Shown in pieces: positions 1-8,132 of a stretch of 24,427 bases of DNA (within the stretch, counting starts at the first letter, position 1; every line of letters begins with the position of its first letter). The notes beneath the pieces are model-generated. The model worked only from the letters and a program-made list of their open reading frames with translations, had not been told where the DNA came from and did no database searches. A program made the translations under genes and the position numbers. Location of the stretch: positions 1 through 24,427 of the forward strand of contig NZ_CAJTSC010000044.1 in the NCBI RefSeq assembly GCF_910578895.1, in the 5' to 3' direction. This DNA is from an uncultured Bacteroides sp. (GTDB taxonomy: Bacteria; Bacteroidota; Bacteroidia; Bacteroidales; Bacteroidaceae).

Positions 1-88
1 TGGTAATACGTGCCATGATTGGCATATTACCGTTCTTTTTCACCTTGTCCCGTTTCAGGAAGAACAATACTCGGAATGTTGATTTCAT
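1..88 (-). CDS. Tyrosine-type site-specific integrase, 5' end only
   Basis: Reading the minus strand from the ATG at 88-86 gives MKSTFRVLFFLKRDKVKKNG followed by NMPIMARIT, and the frame stays open to the window edge. From memory this is the usual N-terminus of Bacteroides phage-integrase-family recombinases (SAM-like arm/core-binding region). The catalytic R-H-R-Y domain lies outside the window. The gene is transcribed away from the tRNA-Lys at 360-432, with a repeat-rich gap between them, which is the usual arrangement of an integrase at the end of an integrative element inserted into a tRNA 3' end. Family assignment rests on 29 residues only. An alternative is a stand-alone chromosomal recombinase of the invertase type. 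Confidence 0.72.
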   Translation of the reverse strand, partial: MKSTFRVLFFLKRDKVKKNGNMPIMARIT

Positions 89-106
89 ACCTCATTTTTT
101 AAGTTA

Positions 107-140
107 CAAAACTACTTTTATTAACTCATAATGAGATAAA
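107..140 (-). promoter_or_regulatory. Possible integrase promoter with internal palindrome
   Basis: On the minus strand TAGTTTTG (plus positions 107-114) matches the Bacteroides -7 form TAnnTTTG exactly and lies about 20 bases before the integrase ATG. A weak -33 (TTTA, 137-140) sits 22 bases upstream. The spacer contains the palindrome CTCATAATGAG (125-135), placed where a repressor could block polymerase. The operator role is inference. Confidence 0.4.
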
Positions 141-290
141 TGCAGGGTCGCCAAATCTCGACAACATTTCGCCATTTTCCGACAAATCGTACCCCTTTTT
201 AAAGAATTTTGTCGGGGGTACGAATAAGGCACTAATTTTTGTCTGTCAGTGACCTTTTCGTGGCGGTCAAGGTAGCCAAAAGACAATGAA
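141..290. other. Repeat-rich element end (possible att arm region)
   Basis: This stretch between the integrase promoter and the tRNA terminator holds no convincing gene. It has three related 9-mers in direct orientation (CGCCAAATC 149-157, CGACAACAT 159-167, CGACAAATC 180-188). It also has an inverted copy, TTTGTCGG, at about 208-215 and a perfect 9-bp inverted repeat (TCGTACCCC 187-195, GGGGTACGA 215-223). Clustered short repeats beside an integrase gene are what arm-type integrase or excisionase binding sites look like. No binding site is proven, and the core att sequence cannot be defined without the other element end. Confidence 0.4.
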
Positions 291-324
291 AAAAGTCCTA
301 CAAAACATTGATTTTGTAGGACTT
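288..324 (-). terminator. Intrinsic terminator of tRNA-Lys
   Basis: A perfect 13-bp inverted repeat (AAGTCCTACAAAA 293-305, TTTTGTAGGACTT 312-324) with a 6-base loop is followed on the minus strand by a T run (plus 289-294 reads as A's). It lies 36 bases past the tRNA 3' end, so it fits as the tRNA terminator. An outer pair of arms (274-286 and 334-349) extends it into a longer imperfect hairpin. Confidence 0.8.
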
Positions 325-359
325 GTCTTTTTCTTGTCGCCTTTTGGCTTTTCTTTCAG

Positions 360-432
360 TGATCCGCCTGGGGCTCGAACCCAGGACCCCAACATTAAAA
401 GTGTTGTGCTCTACCTGCTGAGCTAGCGAATC
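360..432 (-). tRNA. tRNA-Lys (anticodon TTT)
   Basis: The 73-base minus-strand sequence folds as a full cloverleaf. The acceptor stem GATTCGC (432-426) pairs with GCGGATC (367-361) with one G-T pair. The D stem is GCTC/GAGC, the anticodon stem CAACA/TGTTG encloses the loop CTTTTAA, and the T stem CTGGG/CCCAG encloses TTCGAGC. The anticodon TTT is at 399-397. The discriminator base is A and CCA is not encoded. Its 3' end faces the integrase, making it the probable integration target. Confidence 0.96.
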
Positions 433-457
433 AATCCTTATTGCTGTTAAGCGGGTG

Positions 458-488
458 CAAAGATAGAGAGTTTTTTGGAAGTTGCAAA
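458..488 (-). promoter_or_regulatory. tRNA-Lys promoter
   Basis: On the minus strand, TTTG (plus 488-485) lies exactly 19 bases upstream of TATCTTTG (plus 465-458). This is a full match to the Bacteroides sigma-ABfr consensus TTTG-N19-21-TAnnTTTG. The -7 element ends about 25 bases before the mature tRNA 5' end at 432. Confidence 0.8.
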
Positions 489-507
489 AGAATTTCGCTT
501 TTTTTCT

Positions 508-515
508 TATCTTTG
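508..515 (+). promoter_or_regulatory. Possible -7 element upstream of ettA
   Basis: TATCTTTG on the plus strand matches TAnnTTTG. Upstream there is only a partial -33 (GTTG at 481-484, 23 bases away). If used, it gives a leader of about 160 bases before the ettA ATG at 686. I see no strong structure in that leader (516-685), only scattered short ATGs without open frames. Confidence 0.4.
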
Positions 516-685
516 TCGCGGAATTATGTGCGCGGACATCTTTAATCCTTTGATTATATTATGCTTGGGGCATTATGTGACTTGAAGTATGTTTAAAAAT
601 TTGCAGCCTGTATGATGCTAAGGGGGATATCACATTGCGGACACTATATTTTTACATTATACATAATACTTTATACATAAATTAC

Positions 686-2383
686 ATGGCAACAGTAGAC
701 GATAAGAAAATTATCTTTTCTATGGTAGGGCTGAACAAGACCATTCAGCAGAACAACAAGCAGGTGTTGAAGAACATCTACCTCTCGTTCTTCTATGGAG
801 CGAAAATCGGTATCATCGGTCTGAACGGCTCGGGTAAATCGACCTTGCTGAAGATTATCGCCGGCTTGGACAAGTCCTATCAGGGTGAAGTGGTGTTCTC
901 ACCCGGATATTCGGTGGGATACTTGGCACAGGAGCCTTATCTGGATCCTGCAAAGACCGTAAAGGAAGTAGTGATGGAAGGCGTACAGCCTATTGTGGAT
1001 GCGTTGGCGGAGTACGAGGAAATCAATCAGAAGTTCGGGTTGCCCGAATATTACGAAGATTCGGACAAGATGGATAAACTTTTCACCCGTCAGGCTGAAT
1101 TGCAGGACATCATTGACGCTACCGATGCCTGGAACCTTGACAGCAAGCTGGAACGTGCTATGGATGCACTCCGCTGTCCGCCCGAAGATCAGTCTGTGGA
1201 GCATCTTTCCGGTGGTGAACGCCGCCGTGTGGCACTCTGCCGTTTGTTGCTTCAAAAACCTGATATATTGCTCCTTGACGAGCCTACCAACCACCTTGAT
1301 GCCGAGTCTATCGACTGGCTGGAACAGCATTTGCAGCAGTACGAAGGTACGGTAATTGCCGTTACCCACGACCGCTATTTCCTTGACCATGTGGCAGGTT
1401 GGATTCTCGAGCTCGACCGTGGTGAAGGTATCCCCTGGAAGGGCAACTATTCCAGTTGGCTGGATCAGAAGACCAAGCGTATGGAACAGGAAGAGAAGAC
1501 CGCCAGCAAGCGTCGTAAGACGTTGGAACGTGAGTTGGAATGGGTGCGTATGGCTCCTAAGGCGCGTCAGGCAAAGGGAAAGGCTCGTTTGAACTCTTAC
1601 GATAAACTGCTGAATGAGGATGTGAAGGAGAAGGAAGAGAAACTTGAAATCTTCATTCCTAACGGTCCTCGATTGGGCAACAAGGTTATCGAGGCTAAGC
1701 ATGTGGCAAAAGCGTTTGGCGACAAGCTTTTGTTTGACGACCTCAACTTTATGCTGCCGCCTAACGGTATCGTGGGAATTATTGGCCCTAACGGTGCGGG
1801 TAAAACTACCCTGTTCCGCCTTATCATGGGGCTGGAGACGCCTGATAGCGGTGAGTTCGAAGTGGGAGAGACCGTGAAAGTAGCCTACGTGGACCAGCAA
1901 CATAAGGATATCGACCCCAATAAGAGTGTCTATCAGGTAATTTCCGGTGGTAACGACCTTATCCGCATGGGTGGACGCGACATCAATGCGCGTGCCTACT
2001 TGTCGCGTTTCAATTTCTCCGGCGCCGATCAGGAGAAGCTTTGCGGTGTACTTTCCGGTGGTGAGCGCAACCGTCTCCACTTGGCCCTCTGCCTTAAAGA
2101 AGAGGGTAACGTGTTGCTCCTCGATGAACCTACCAATGATATCGACGTCAATACATTGCGTGCCCTTGAAGAGGGTCTGGAGGATTTTGCTGGCTGTGCC
2201 GTGGTTATCAGTCACGACCGTTGGTTCCTCGACCGTATTTGTACGCACATTCTTGCGTTCGAAGGCGATTCTAATGTATTCTTCTTTGAAGGTTCTTATT
2301 CGGAATACGAAGAGAATAAATTGAAGCGTTTGGGCAAGGAAGAACCGACCCGTGTACGTTATAGAAAGTTGATGAATGACTGA
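686..2383 (+). CDS. ettA: Energy-dependent translational throttle protein EttA (ABC-F)
   Basis: This is a cytoplasmic ABC-F ATPase of 565 residues; EttA proteins are usually about 555. EttA binds the ribosomal E site and gates the first elongation steps according to ATP/ADP ratio. Two ABC domains are visible: Walker A GLNGSGKST at 45-53 and GPNGAGKTT from 367, and signatures LSGGERRR from 174 and LSGGERNR from 456. Both Walker B regions end DEPTN, and there are no membrane segments. The linker has the EttA-type stretch APKARQAKGKARL, and the C-terminus continues ISHDRWFLDRI as in EttA. The start is set at ATGGCAACA because the family begins there; an upstream TTG at 635 would add 17 atypical residues. 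It is monocistronic, with a terminator directly downstream. Confidence 0.95.
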   Translation: MATVDDKKIIFSMVGLNKTIQQNNKQVLKNIYLSFFYGAKIGIIGLNGSGKSTLLKIIAGLDKSYQGEVVFSPGYSVGYLAQEPYLDPAKTVKEVVMEGVQPIVDALAEYEEINQKFGLPEYYEDSDKMDKLFTRQAELQDIIDATDAWNLDSKLERAMDALRCPPEDQSVEHLSGGERRRVALCRLLLQKPDILLLDEPTNHLDAESIDWLEQHLQQYEGTVIAVTHDRYFLDHVAGWILELDRGEGIPWKGNYSSWLDQKTKRMEQEEKTASKRRKTLERELEWVRMAPKARQAKGKARLNSYDKLLNEDVKEKEEKLEIFIPNGPRLGNKVIEAKHVAKAFGDKLLFDDLNFMLPPNGIVGIIGPNGAGKTTLFRLIMGLETPDSGEFEVGETVKVAYVDQQHKDIDPNKSVYQVISGGNDLIRMGGRDINARAYLSRFNFSGADQEKLCGVLSGGERNRLHLALCLKEEGNVLLLDEPTNDIDVNTLRALEEGLEDFAGCAVVISHDRWFLDRICTHILAFEGDSNVFFFEGSYSEYEENKLKRLGKEEPTRVRYRKLMND

Positions 2384-2430
2384 TTTTATGTTTTAATCTG
2401 AAAGCATATATTCTGTATTTGTAGCAAAAA

Positions 2431-2467
2431 GAAAGCTCCGTGGGAAATCTACGGAGCTTTCTTCGTT
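2431..2467 (+). terminator. Intrinsic terminator after ettA
   Basis: A perfect 11-bp stem (GAAAGCTCCGT 2431-2441, ACGGAGCTTTC 2451-2461) with a 9-base loop is followed by TTCGTTT. An A-rich tract precedes it, so it could work in both directions. Confidence 0.85.
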
Positions 2468-2542
2468 TAAAGAGTTTTCAGGATAGTTTATTAACTTGAA
2501 AAAATGTAGCACAATCGTAATGAATATCTGATATAATAGTAT

Positions 2543-2550
2543 TATATTTG
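2543..2550 (+). promoter_or_regulatory. -7 element of the TonB receptor gene
   Basis: TATATTTG matches TAnnTTTG exactly and lies 58 bases before the ATG at 2609. I see no clear -33 TTTG at the right spacing, so transcription may depend on an activator or another sigma factor. Confidence 0.5.
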
Positions 2551-2608
2551 CAACTCAAGTGCATATTTAAACTTTAATTAACAATATCTATTAACAAAAA
2601 GCAGAATT

Positions 2609-5356
2609 ATGAGAAAACATCTAATTCAATTTCTGTTGGTTGCCGTGTTGTCGGTGTTTACATCCGCAGCATGGGCGCAGACCACAGTGCATGGCCAGCT
2701 CGTCGACGCTGAGACCGGAGAACCTTTGGTAGGTGCTGCCGTTATGGTAGAAGGAACCGCTCAGGGTTCGGTGACTGACATTGACGGCTATTTCAAGCAA
2801 AGCGTTGCTTCTAATGCCACGTTGCTCTTCAAGTACATCGGTTACAAAGACCAGAAGAAGAAACTTACTCAGAAGGGTGCTTCTGTAGAACTGGGTGCTA
2901 TTAAGATGCAGCCCGATGCAGTGATGCTGAAAGACGTGGTGATTACTTCGTCTGTAGCTGTGGCTCGTAAGACGCCGGTAGCGGTGTCTACAGTTACTCC
3001 TCTGTCCATTGAGGATAAAATCGGCTCTCAGGAATTGCCGCAACTTTTGAAATCTACCCCGGGAGTTTACGCTTCTAATGACGGTGGTGGTTTTGGCGAC
3101 TCCAACATAAAAATCCGTGGATTTAAATCGGAATATGTAGCTATGATGATTAATGGTGTGCCTATGAACGGTATGGAGAACCAGAAGGTTTACATGAGTA
3201 ACTGGAGTGGATTGGTCGATGTGGCAAGTAGCATCCAAATCCAGCGCGGACTCGGTGCCAGCAAGGTTTCAACTCCTTCGGTGGGTGGTTCGCAAAACAT
3301 CATTACCAAGACTACCGATGCCAAGAAAGGCGGCTTTATCTCTTACGGTATGGGTAATGATGGTTACAACAAGGTGATGTTCAGCGTATCTTCCGGTCTT
3401 ACAAAAGACGGTTGGGCATTTACATTGTTGGGTGCCAGAGACGAACGTGACGGTTACATTCAAGGTACGGAGTCTGAAGCCTACACTTGGTTTGTTAGCG
3501 TGGCAAAGCGTTTCAACGATAATCATCAGCTTTCGTTCACGGCTTTCGGTGCTCCTCAATGGCACAACCAACGTAATTCGGCAAACGGTTTGAGCATTAA
3601 GGAATATCAACGTGTAAAGCAATGGATGGGCGAAGAAAGTCCTTACCGCTATAACTCCACTTTCGGTTATCGCAACGGACAAGTGATGAATTCTTCACGT
3701 AACGAATACCACAAACCGCAGATGTCACTCAACCACCTGTGGCAAATCAACCATAAATCAAGCCTTAGTACTGCTGCTTATATGTCTATCGGTACGGGTG
3801 CCGGTTATAGTGGCACGGGTGTTACGGGTTACAGCAGTTCTTGGTATGGTACAGGTTCTGATGGTACGGTAAATACCCAGTTCCGTTGCCCCGACGGCAC
3901 GTTCGATTACGATGCGGTAGAAAAGCTCAATGCCGACAACTACGCCACTCCTGTGAATGTAAGCGGAATGCCTAATTACAACGGTTCGCTGATGATTATG
4001 AACAAAGCTTCCAATGACCATGTTTGGGCAGGTTTGATTTCTACTTATACTACCAAGTTTGGTGATTACTTCGACTTCTACGGAGGTATCGACTACCGTT
4101 ATTATAAAGGATTGCATAAGAACATTATTACTGACCTTTTCGGCGGACAGTATTATGTAGACTCCTATAACCGCAAAAGCGTATTGGCTGCAAATAACGT
4201 GAATGGTGGAAATACAGTTTGGGTCAATCAGAAGTTAGGCGTAGGTGATGTAATCCGCCGTGACTACGATGGTTTTGTAATGTACGAAGGCGGTTTTGCT
4301 CAGTTAGAGTATAATAAAGATGCGGTGAGTGCTTTCGTGTCGGGTGGTTTGACCAACACCAGCTATTGGCGTCATGACCGTTTCTATTACAGCGGTGACA
4401 AGCAGACCTCTTCCAAGAAACATTATCTTGGTGGAAACGTGAAAGCCGGTTTGAACTACAACCTTGATGAACACAACAATGTATTCGCCAATGCTGGTTT
4501 CATCAGCCGTGCTCCTATTTTCGACAATACGTTTATCAACTCTCAAAGTTCGCATGAGCGTAATGCCGATGCCAAAAACGAGAAAGTATACTCTTTCGAA
4601 GTAGGCTATGGTTATCGCAGCCGTTTCCTCAGCGCCAACGTCAACGCTTACTACACTATGTGGAAAGACAAGGCTTTGTATGATACGGGAACGTATGAAG
4701 ATGAAAACGGAGTGTCACAGCGTTGGACGATGAACATGGCAGGTGCGCAAGCCAATCACATGGGTGTGGAACTTGACTTCGTTGCCAAACCTTTCCACTG
4801 GATGGAAGTGAACGGTATGTTCTCTTGGGGAGACTGGCGTTGGAACGGAACGGCAAAAGGTTTCATGATGAACACCGAAGGTCAAATCATTAAGAGTACA
4901 CAGGGTGGTATCCTGACCGATATGTCGCAGGCAGACCAATATAAATATAGTATTAAAATGGATGACGTGCATGTAGGTGGTTCCGCACAGACAACGGCAG
5001 CTTTAGGTGTGACATTCCGTCCTATGAAAGGTTTGCGCCTGAGTGCAGACTGGAACTTCTTTGCACGCAACTATGCTGATTATGATATCGATGCAAGCGA
5101 TGCCAAGCAAGATGTTCCTTATGTGGTTTCTGACCCGTGGGAAATTCCTTCATGGAGTACTTTTGACGTAAGTGCCGGATATACTTTCGACTTTGGTAAG
5201 ATTCGTGCTACGTTGAGCGGTAATGTTAACAACCTATTCAATCAGGAGTATATAGCTGATGCACGTGATGGAAGCAAGCACGATTGGGAGACTGCTACAC
5301 GTGTGTTCTATGGCTTTGGACGTACTTATAGCGTAAGATTGAAGTTTAATTTCTAA
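2609..5356 (+). CDS. TonB-dependent outer-membrane receptor with CarboxypepD_reg-like domain
   Basis: This 915-residue outer-membrane transporter takes up a ligand using TonB-ExbBD energy. Residues 1-24 are a type I signal peptide ending AWA-Q. A CarboxypepD_reg-like beta domain follows (about 25-105), then a TonB-box-like DVVIT at 109-113. A plug domain (about 120-240) includes the stretches LLKSTPGVY and IKIRGF. The rest is an aromatic-rich 22-strand-type barrel ending in F. There is no STN domain, so anti-sigma signalling is not expected. The partner is not SusD: 12 bases downstream begins a lipoprotein with OB-like repeats, followed by a secreted nuclease, which suggests the cargo is nucleic acid or its breakdown products. 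That cargo is inference; siderophore, cobalamin or peptide uptake cannot be excluded. Confidence 0.9.
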   Translation: MRKHLIQFLLVAVLSVFTSAAWAQTTVHGQLVDAETGEPLVGAAVMVEGTAQGSVTDIDGYFKQSVASNATLLFKYIGYKDQKKKLTQKGASVELGAIKMQPDAVMLKDVVITSSVAVARKTPVAVSTVTPLSIEDKIGSQELPQLLKSTPGVYASNDGGGFGDSNIKIRGFKSEYVAMMINGVPMNGMENQKVYMSNWSGLVDVASSIQIQRGLGASKVSTPSVGGSQNIITKTTDAKKGGFISYGMGNDGYNKVMFSVSSGLTKDGWAFTLLGARDERDGYIQGTESEAYTWFVSVAKRFNDNHQLSFTAFGAPQWHNQRNSANGLSIKEYQRVKQWMGEESPYRYNSTFGYRNGQVMNSSRNEYHKPQMSLNHLWQINHKSSLSTAAYMSIGTGAGYSGTGVTGYSSSWYGTGSDGTVNTQFRCPDGTFDYDAVEKLNADNYATPVNVSGMPNYNGSLMIMNKASNDHVWAGLISTYTTKFGDYFDFYGGIDYRYYKGLHKNIITDLFGGQYYVDSYNRKSVLAANNVNGGNTVWVNQKLGVGDVIRRDYDGFVMYEGGFAQLEYNKDAVSAFVSGGLTNTSYWRHDRFYYSGDKQTSSKKHYLGGNVKAGLNYNLDEHNNVFANAGFISRAPIFDNTFINSQSSHERNADAKNEKVYSFEVGYGYRSRFLSANVNAYYTMWKDKALYDTGTYEDENGVSQRWTMNMAGAQANHMGVELDFVAKPFHWMEVNGMFSWGDWRWNGTAKGFMMNTEGQIIKSTQGGILTDMSQADQYKYSIKMDDVHVGGSAQTTAALGVTFRPMKGLRLSADWNFFARNYADYDIDASDAKQDVPYVVSDPWEIPSWSTFDVSAGYTFDFGKIRATLSGNVNNLFNQEYIADARDGSKHDWETATRVFYGFGRTYSVRLKFNF

Positions 5357-5368
5357 GCGAATAAATTT

Positions 5369-7987
5369 ATGAAGAAACATATATTATTAGGAATCGCACT
5401 CTCTTCGTTGCTGATGCTCGGAGCGTGTGATTACAACGAGGATAATTTCCCCGGATATGATGACCTTGCGACAATTACCAATGTCCAATCAGATACTCTT
5501 GATCTTGTTGCTGCTGATTACAAGAAAATAGCAGATTTGAAAGCTAATCAGGATTTGGCTCTCTCTAAAGATCCCGAAGGAGAAACCTATCTGACTGCGT
5601 TAAAACAGTTGGCAAAAGACGGTTTCTTTACGGAGACTATCACTCCGTCAGAATTTCTGCCTGCTTATTTGGAGAATACATATCCTTATGTAACGGATAA
5701 CTCCAAGATTCTGATTAATTATCGTATGGCAGGAAACCTGCCCGAATATCTTACTGCTATTGCTGCAGCAAAAGAATTTGATTTGGGAAGTGGAGAGTAT
5801 AAGACCGTATGGGGAGAAAACAGAGTGGTGAAATTCCTTACTCCTTCTACATTGAAGCAAATTCCTGCATTACTGAAAGATAAAGTGAAAAGCCCTAAAG
5901 AAGGAGACGTTTACCAAGTAAACTACGCTTGGTCGGAGACGGAACCCAGTACGGGTGGCGACGGGATGGATGAACCAGTCACTCCTAATTATACTCCTAT
6001 TTCTGAGGTTTTAGCTCAGACGACTGGAAATTTTATTTCTAAAGGAGAAGTGGTGGGAACCAGTGCTACATCATTGCTTATCAGCGATGGAACGGGTATC
6101 ATTCGTATCCTTCGTAATACTTTGCCTACTTTTGCTGTAGGAGATGTGGTGGAAGTGAGTGGAGACATTGAGTTTAAGCAAGAATTGACTCGTTTCAAAT
6201 CGGCTTCTAAAGTGAAATTCCTGGAGCGTAAGCCCAATTTCGCTTATCCTGCTCCTAAAACAATGGATGCCGCAGGCTTTGCAGATTATGTAAAGGCTCC
6301 TAAAATAGAATATGTCAGCTACGAAGGTAAACTTACCAAGAGTGGTAGTAATTATAACATTATGATAGGTGATGCGACTATTCAGCCTGGATTGACCAAT
6401 ACCCTCTATATAAATCCGGATTTGATAGATAAGGATGTAGTAGTTACTGGCTATCTTGCAGGTGTGAGTGGTTCGTCTACCAAGTATCCTAATACTTTTG
6501 TGACTTCTGTGGTAGCCAAGGGGGCTACCGATGTTGTAACCCCCGCAGGTGTGCTTCAGTATAGCGATGCTGGCGATTATGAAGCAGAAGGAATTGTTTC
6601 GGCTGTCTATACAAAAGGATTTATGCTTTCCGATTGTAGCGGAAGTATCTTGGTATATAAAAATACAGCTCCTACTGAAAAAGTGGGTCAAATCGTCCGT
6701 GTGAAGGGTACTACCTCTTTGCGTAATGGTGTGAAGCAGTTTGGTAAAGATGAGCTTCAAGTAACGGTGCTGGATCAAACAGTCAGCGATATTCCTGCTA
6801 AAATGGTTCCACAAGAATTGACTGCTGCCGAATTCGGTGCTTTATCCGGTACTCCCCGCGTGGTATATGCCACTATCGTGGGACAGCTTGAAATTGAGGA
6901 TAGTGGTAAAGGATATAACTTCTTCAATTTGTTGGTTGAAGGGGCTACTACCACAGTTTCTGTATCTTATGTGGATGAGTCTGAATTTGATATGTCGCTT
7001 CATGGTAAGAATGTGAAAATTACTGGTTTTTTGCTTGATTATAATAACGGTCGTGTGGCAATGATGTATTCGAAGGTAGAAGAAGTTGCAGCTGCTACCG
7101 CATTGTCTCGTGCTATTACTCGTGCATCCGACGTACAGCCTAACGCTTCTGCCCTCTATCAGTATAACGGTTCATCTTGGACAGTTTACGAAAAGAATGA
7201 AAATGTCGACATTGTAGTAATGCAGCCGTCTGATTATGCTTCTGTAGGCTCTTCCTCATTGAGTAAACCTGATGAAGTACTCCCGGTATACTTGAATAAT
7301 TCTTTCCCCTACGCACAGGCAGGAAACATTACGACGGTAGTTTACCGTTATGACAAATCGGTAACCGCTGACGAATATACCTACGATGGTGCTGCTTGGG
7401 TTAAGACTGTGGCATCCGTACCGGGTACTATCGTATTTATGAAGGCAGGTGGCAAGTGGATTGAAGCAGTAGAATATTACTTCAATGACTTTGACGGCTT
7501 GCTTCATGGCGGGGCTCATATCGTGGATATAGATATCCCCGAATCTTTGAAGGATAAGAAGGTGTGGCGTGCTACTGATGGCTATAATACTATTCTTGGT
7601 TCAAGCCATGATGGCAGCAAGGCATGTAAGGCGGAATCTTGGCTCATTACGGGTGAGATTGACCTGAGCAAAGCTGTCACTCCTAAGATGATGGTGACTG
7701 CAAAATGTAAATATCTTCCTTCGGGTAAGACAATGACTGATTTTGTCAATGTATATATTTCAGCCGTTTACCAAGAAGGTGACGAGATAGTCAAAGAAGA
7801 CAAGAATATAAAAGATTGGGTGAAATTGGACTTCCCCGAATGGCCGGTTAATGACTCTTTTGTAGATATGGAGACTATGGTGCCTGCTGAATTTATCGGA
7901 AAGAAAGTATATGTAGGTTTCCAATATGTAGGTAGTGAGGGTGGAGTTCCCAATATTCAGATGAAGAACTTTGTCGTAAAAGAATAA
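5369..7987 (+). CDS. Large surface lipoprotein with multiple OB-like repeats and C-terminal jelly-roll-like domain
   Basis: This 872-residue lipoprotein has a signal peptide with lipobox LGAC, and the acidic stretch DYNEDN after the cysteine suggests export to the cell surface. The central part has four stretches resembling OB-fold nucleic-acid-binding modules (about 211-287, 317-367, 406-470 and 500-573). They share a pattern of GxV, then a strand ending LISDGTG or LSDCSG, then GDVVEVSG, GQIVRVKG or GKNVKITG. These are flanked by two related modules (LPAYLENTYPY near 95 and LPVYLNNSFPY near 637). The C-terminus (about 700-872) ends KVYVGFQYVG and resembles the choice-of-anchor J/DUF5017-like beta sandwiches. 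It is translationally close to the TonB receptor (12-base gap) and is probably its surface partner. Function is unproven; glycan binding is an alternative. Confidence 0.82.
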   Translation: MKKHILLGIALSSLLMLGACDYNEDNFPGYDDLATITNVQSDTLDLVAADYKKIADLKANQDLALSKDPEGETYLTALKQLAKDGFFTETITPSEFLPAYLENTYPYVTDNSKILINYRMAGNLPEYLTAIAAAKEFDLGSGEYKTVWGENRVVKFLTPSTLKQIPALLKDKVKSPKEGDVYQVNYAWSETEPSTGGDGMDEPVTPNYTPISEVLAQTTGNFISKGEVVGTSATSLLISDGTGIIRILRNTLPTFAVGDVVEVSGDIEFKQELTRFKSASKVKFLERKPNFAYPAPKTMDAAGFADYVKAPKIEYVSYEGKLTKSGSNYNIMIGDATIQPGLTNTLYINPDLIDKDVVVTGYLAGVSGSSTKYPNTFVTSVVAKGATDVVTPAGVLQYSDAGDYEAEGIVSAVYTKGFMLSDCSGSILVYKNTAPTEKVGQIVRVKGTTSLRNGVKQFGKDELQVTVLDQTVSDIPAKMVPQELTAAEFGALSGTPRVVYATIVGQLEIEDSGKGYNFFNLLVEGATTTVSVSYVDESEFDMSLHGKNVKITGFLLDYNNGRVAMMYSKVEEVAAATALSRAITRASDVQPNASALYQYNGSSWTVYEKNENVDIVVMQPSDYASVGSSSLSKPDEVLPVYLNNSFPYAQAGNITTVVYRYDKSVTADEYTYDGAAWVKTVASVPGTIVFMKAGGKWIEAVEYYFNDFDGLLHGGAHIVDIDIPESLKDKKVWRATDGYNTILGSSHDGSKACKAESWLITGEIDLSKAVTPKMMVTAKCKYLPSGKTMTDFVNVYISAVYQEGDEIVKEDKNIKDWVKLDFPEWPVNDSFVDMETMVPAEFIGKKVYVGFQYVGSEGGVPNIQMKNFVVKE

Positions 7988-8015
7988 TTTGGAATAAATC
8001 CCGACTATACAATAG

Positions 8016-8080
8016 ACAATGAGGGTGCGTCAAAATGAAGTTTAGTTATCATTCTGTGCACACCCTCATTTGTATTTTTA
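8016..8080 (+). terminator. Hairpin terminator or attenuator before the nuclease gene
   Basis: AATGAGGGTG (8018-8027) pairs with CACCCTCATT (8061-8070), an inner AATGA/TCATT pair extends the fold, and TGTATTTTT follows. It lies between the lipoprotein stop (7987) and the nuclease ATG (8133). It may end the receptor-lipoprotein transcript or lower readthrough into the nuclease gene. Confidence 0.7.
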
Positions 8081-8132
8081 ACGAGTAGATGTATTATTAG
8101 TGCTTATTGTCAAATCAAAAAGAGAAACAAAG

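Noticed and set aside
104..286. 60-residue minus-strand open frame between integrase and tRNA
   Set aside because: It overlaps the inverted repeats and the putative integrase promoter, has no recognisable domain, and its composition looks like chance.
899..2248. 449-residue open frame antisense to ettA
   Set aside because: It is a shadow of the ettA reading frame; the sense protein carries all ABC-F motifs.
2609..5356. A SusC/SusD glycan uptake pair
   Set aside because: The downstream lipoprotein has no SusD-like helical repeat pattern and no glycan enzyme gene is nearby.
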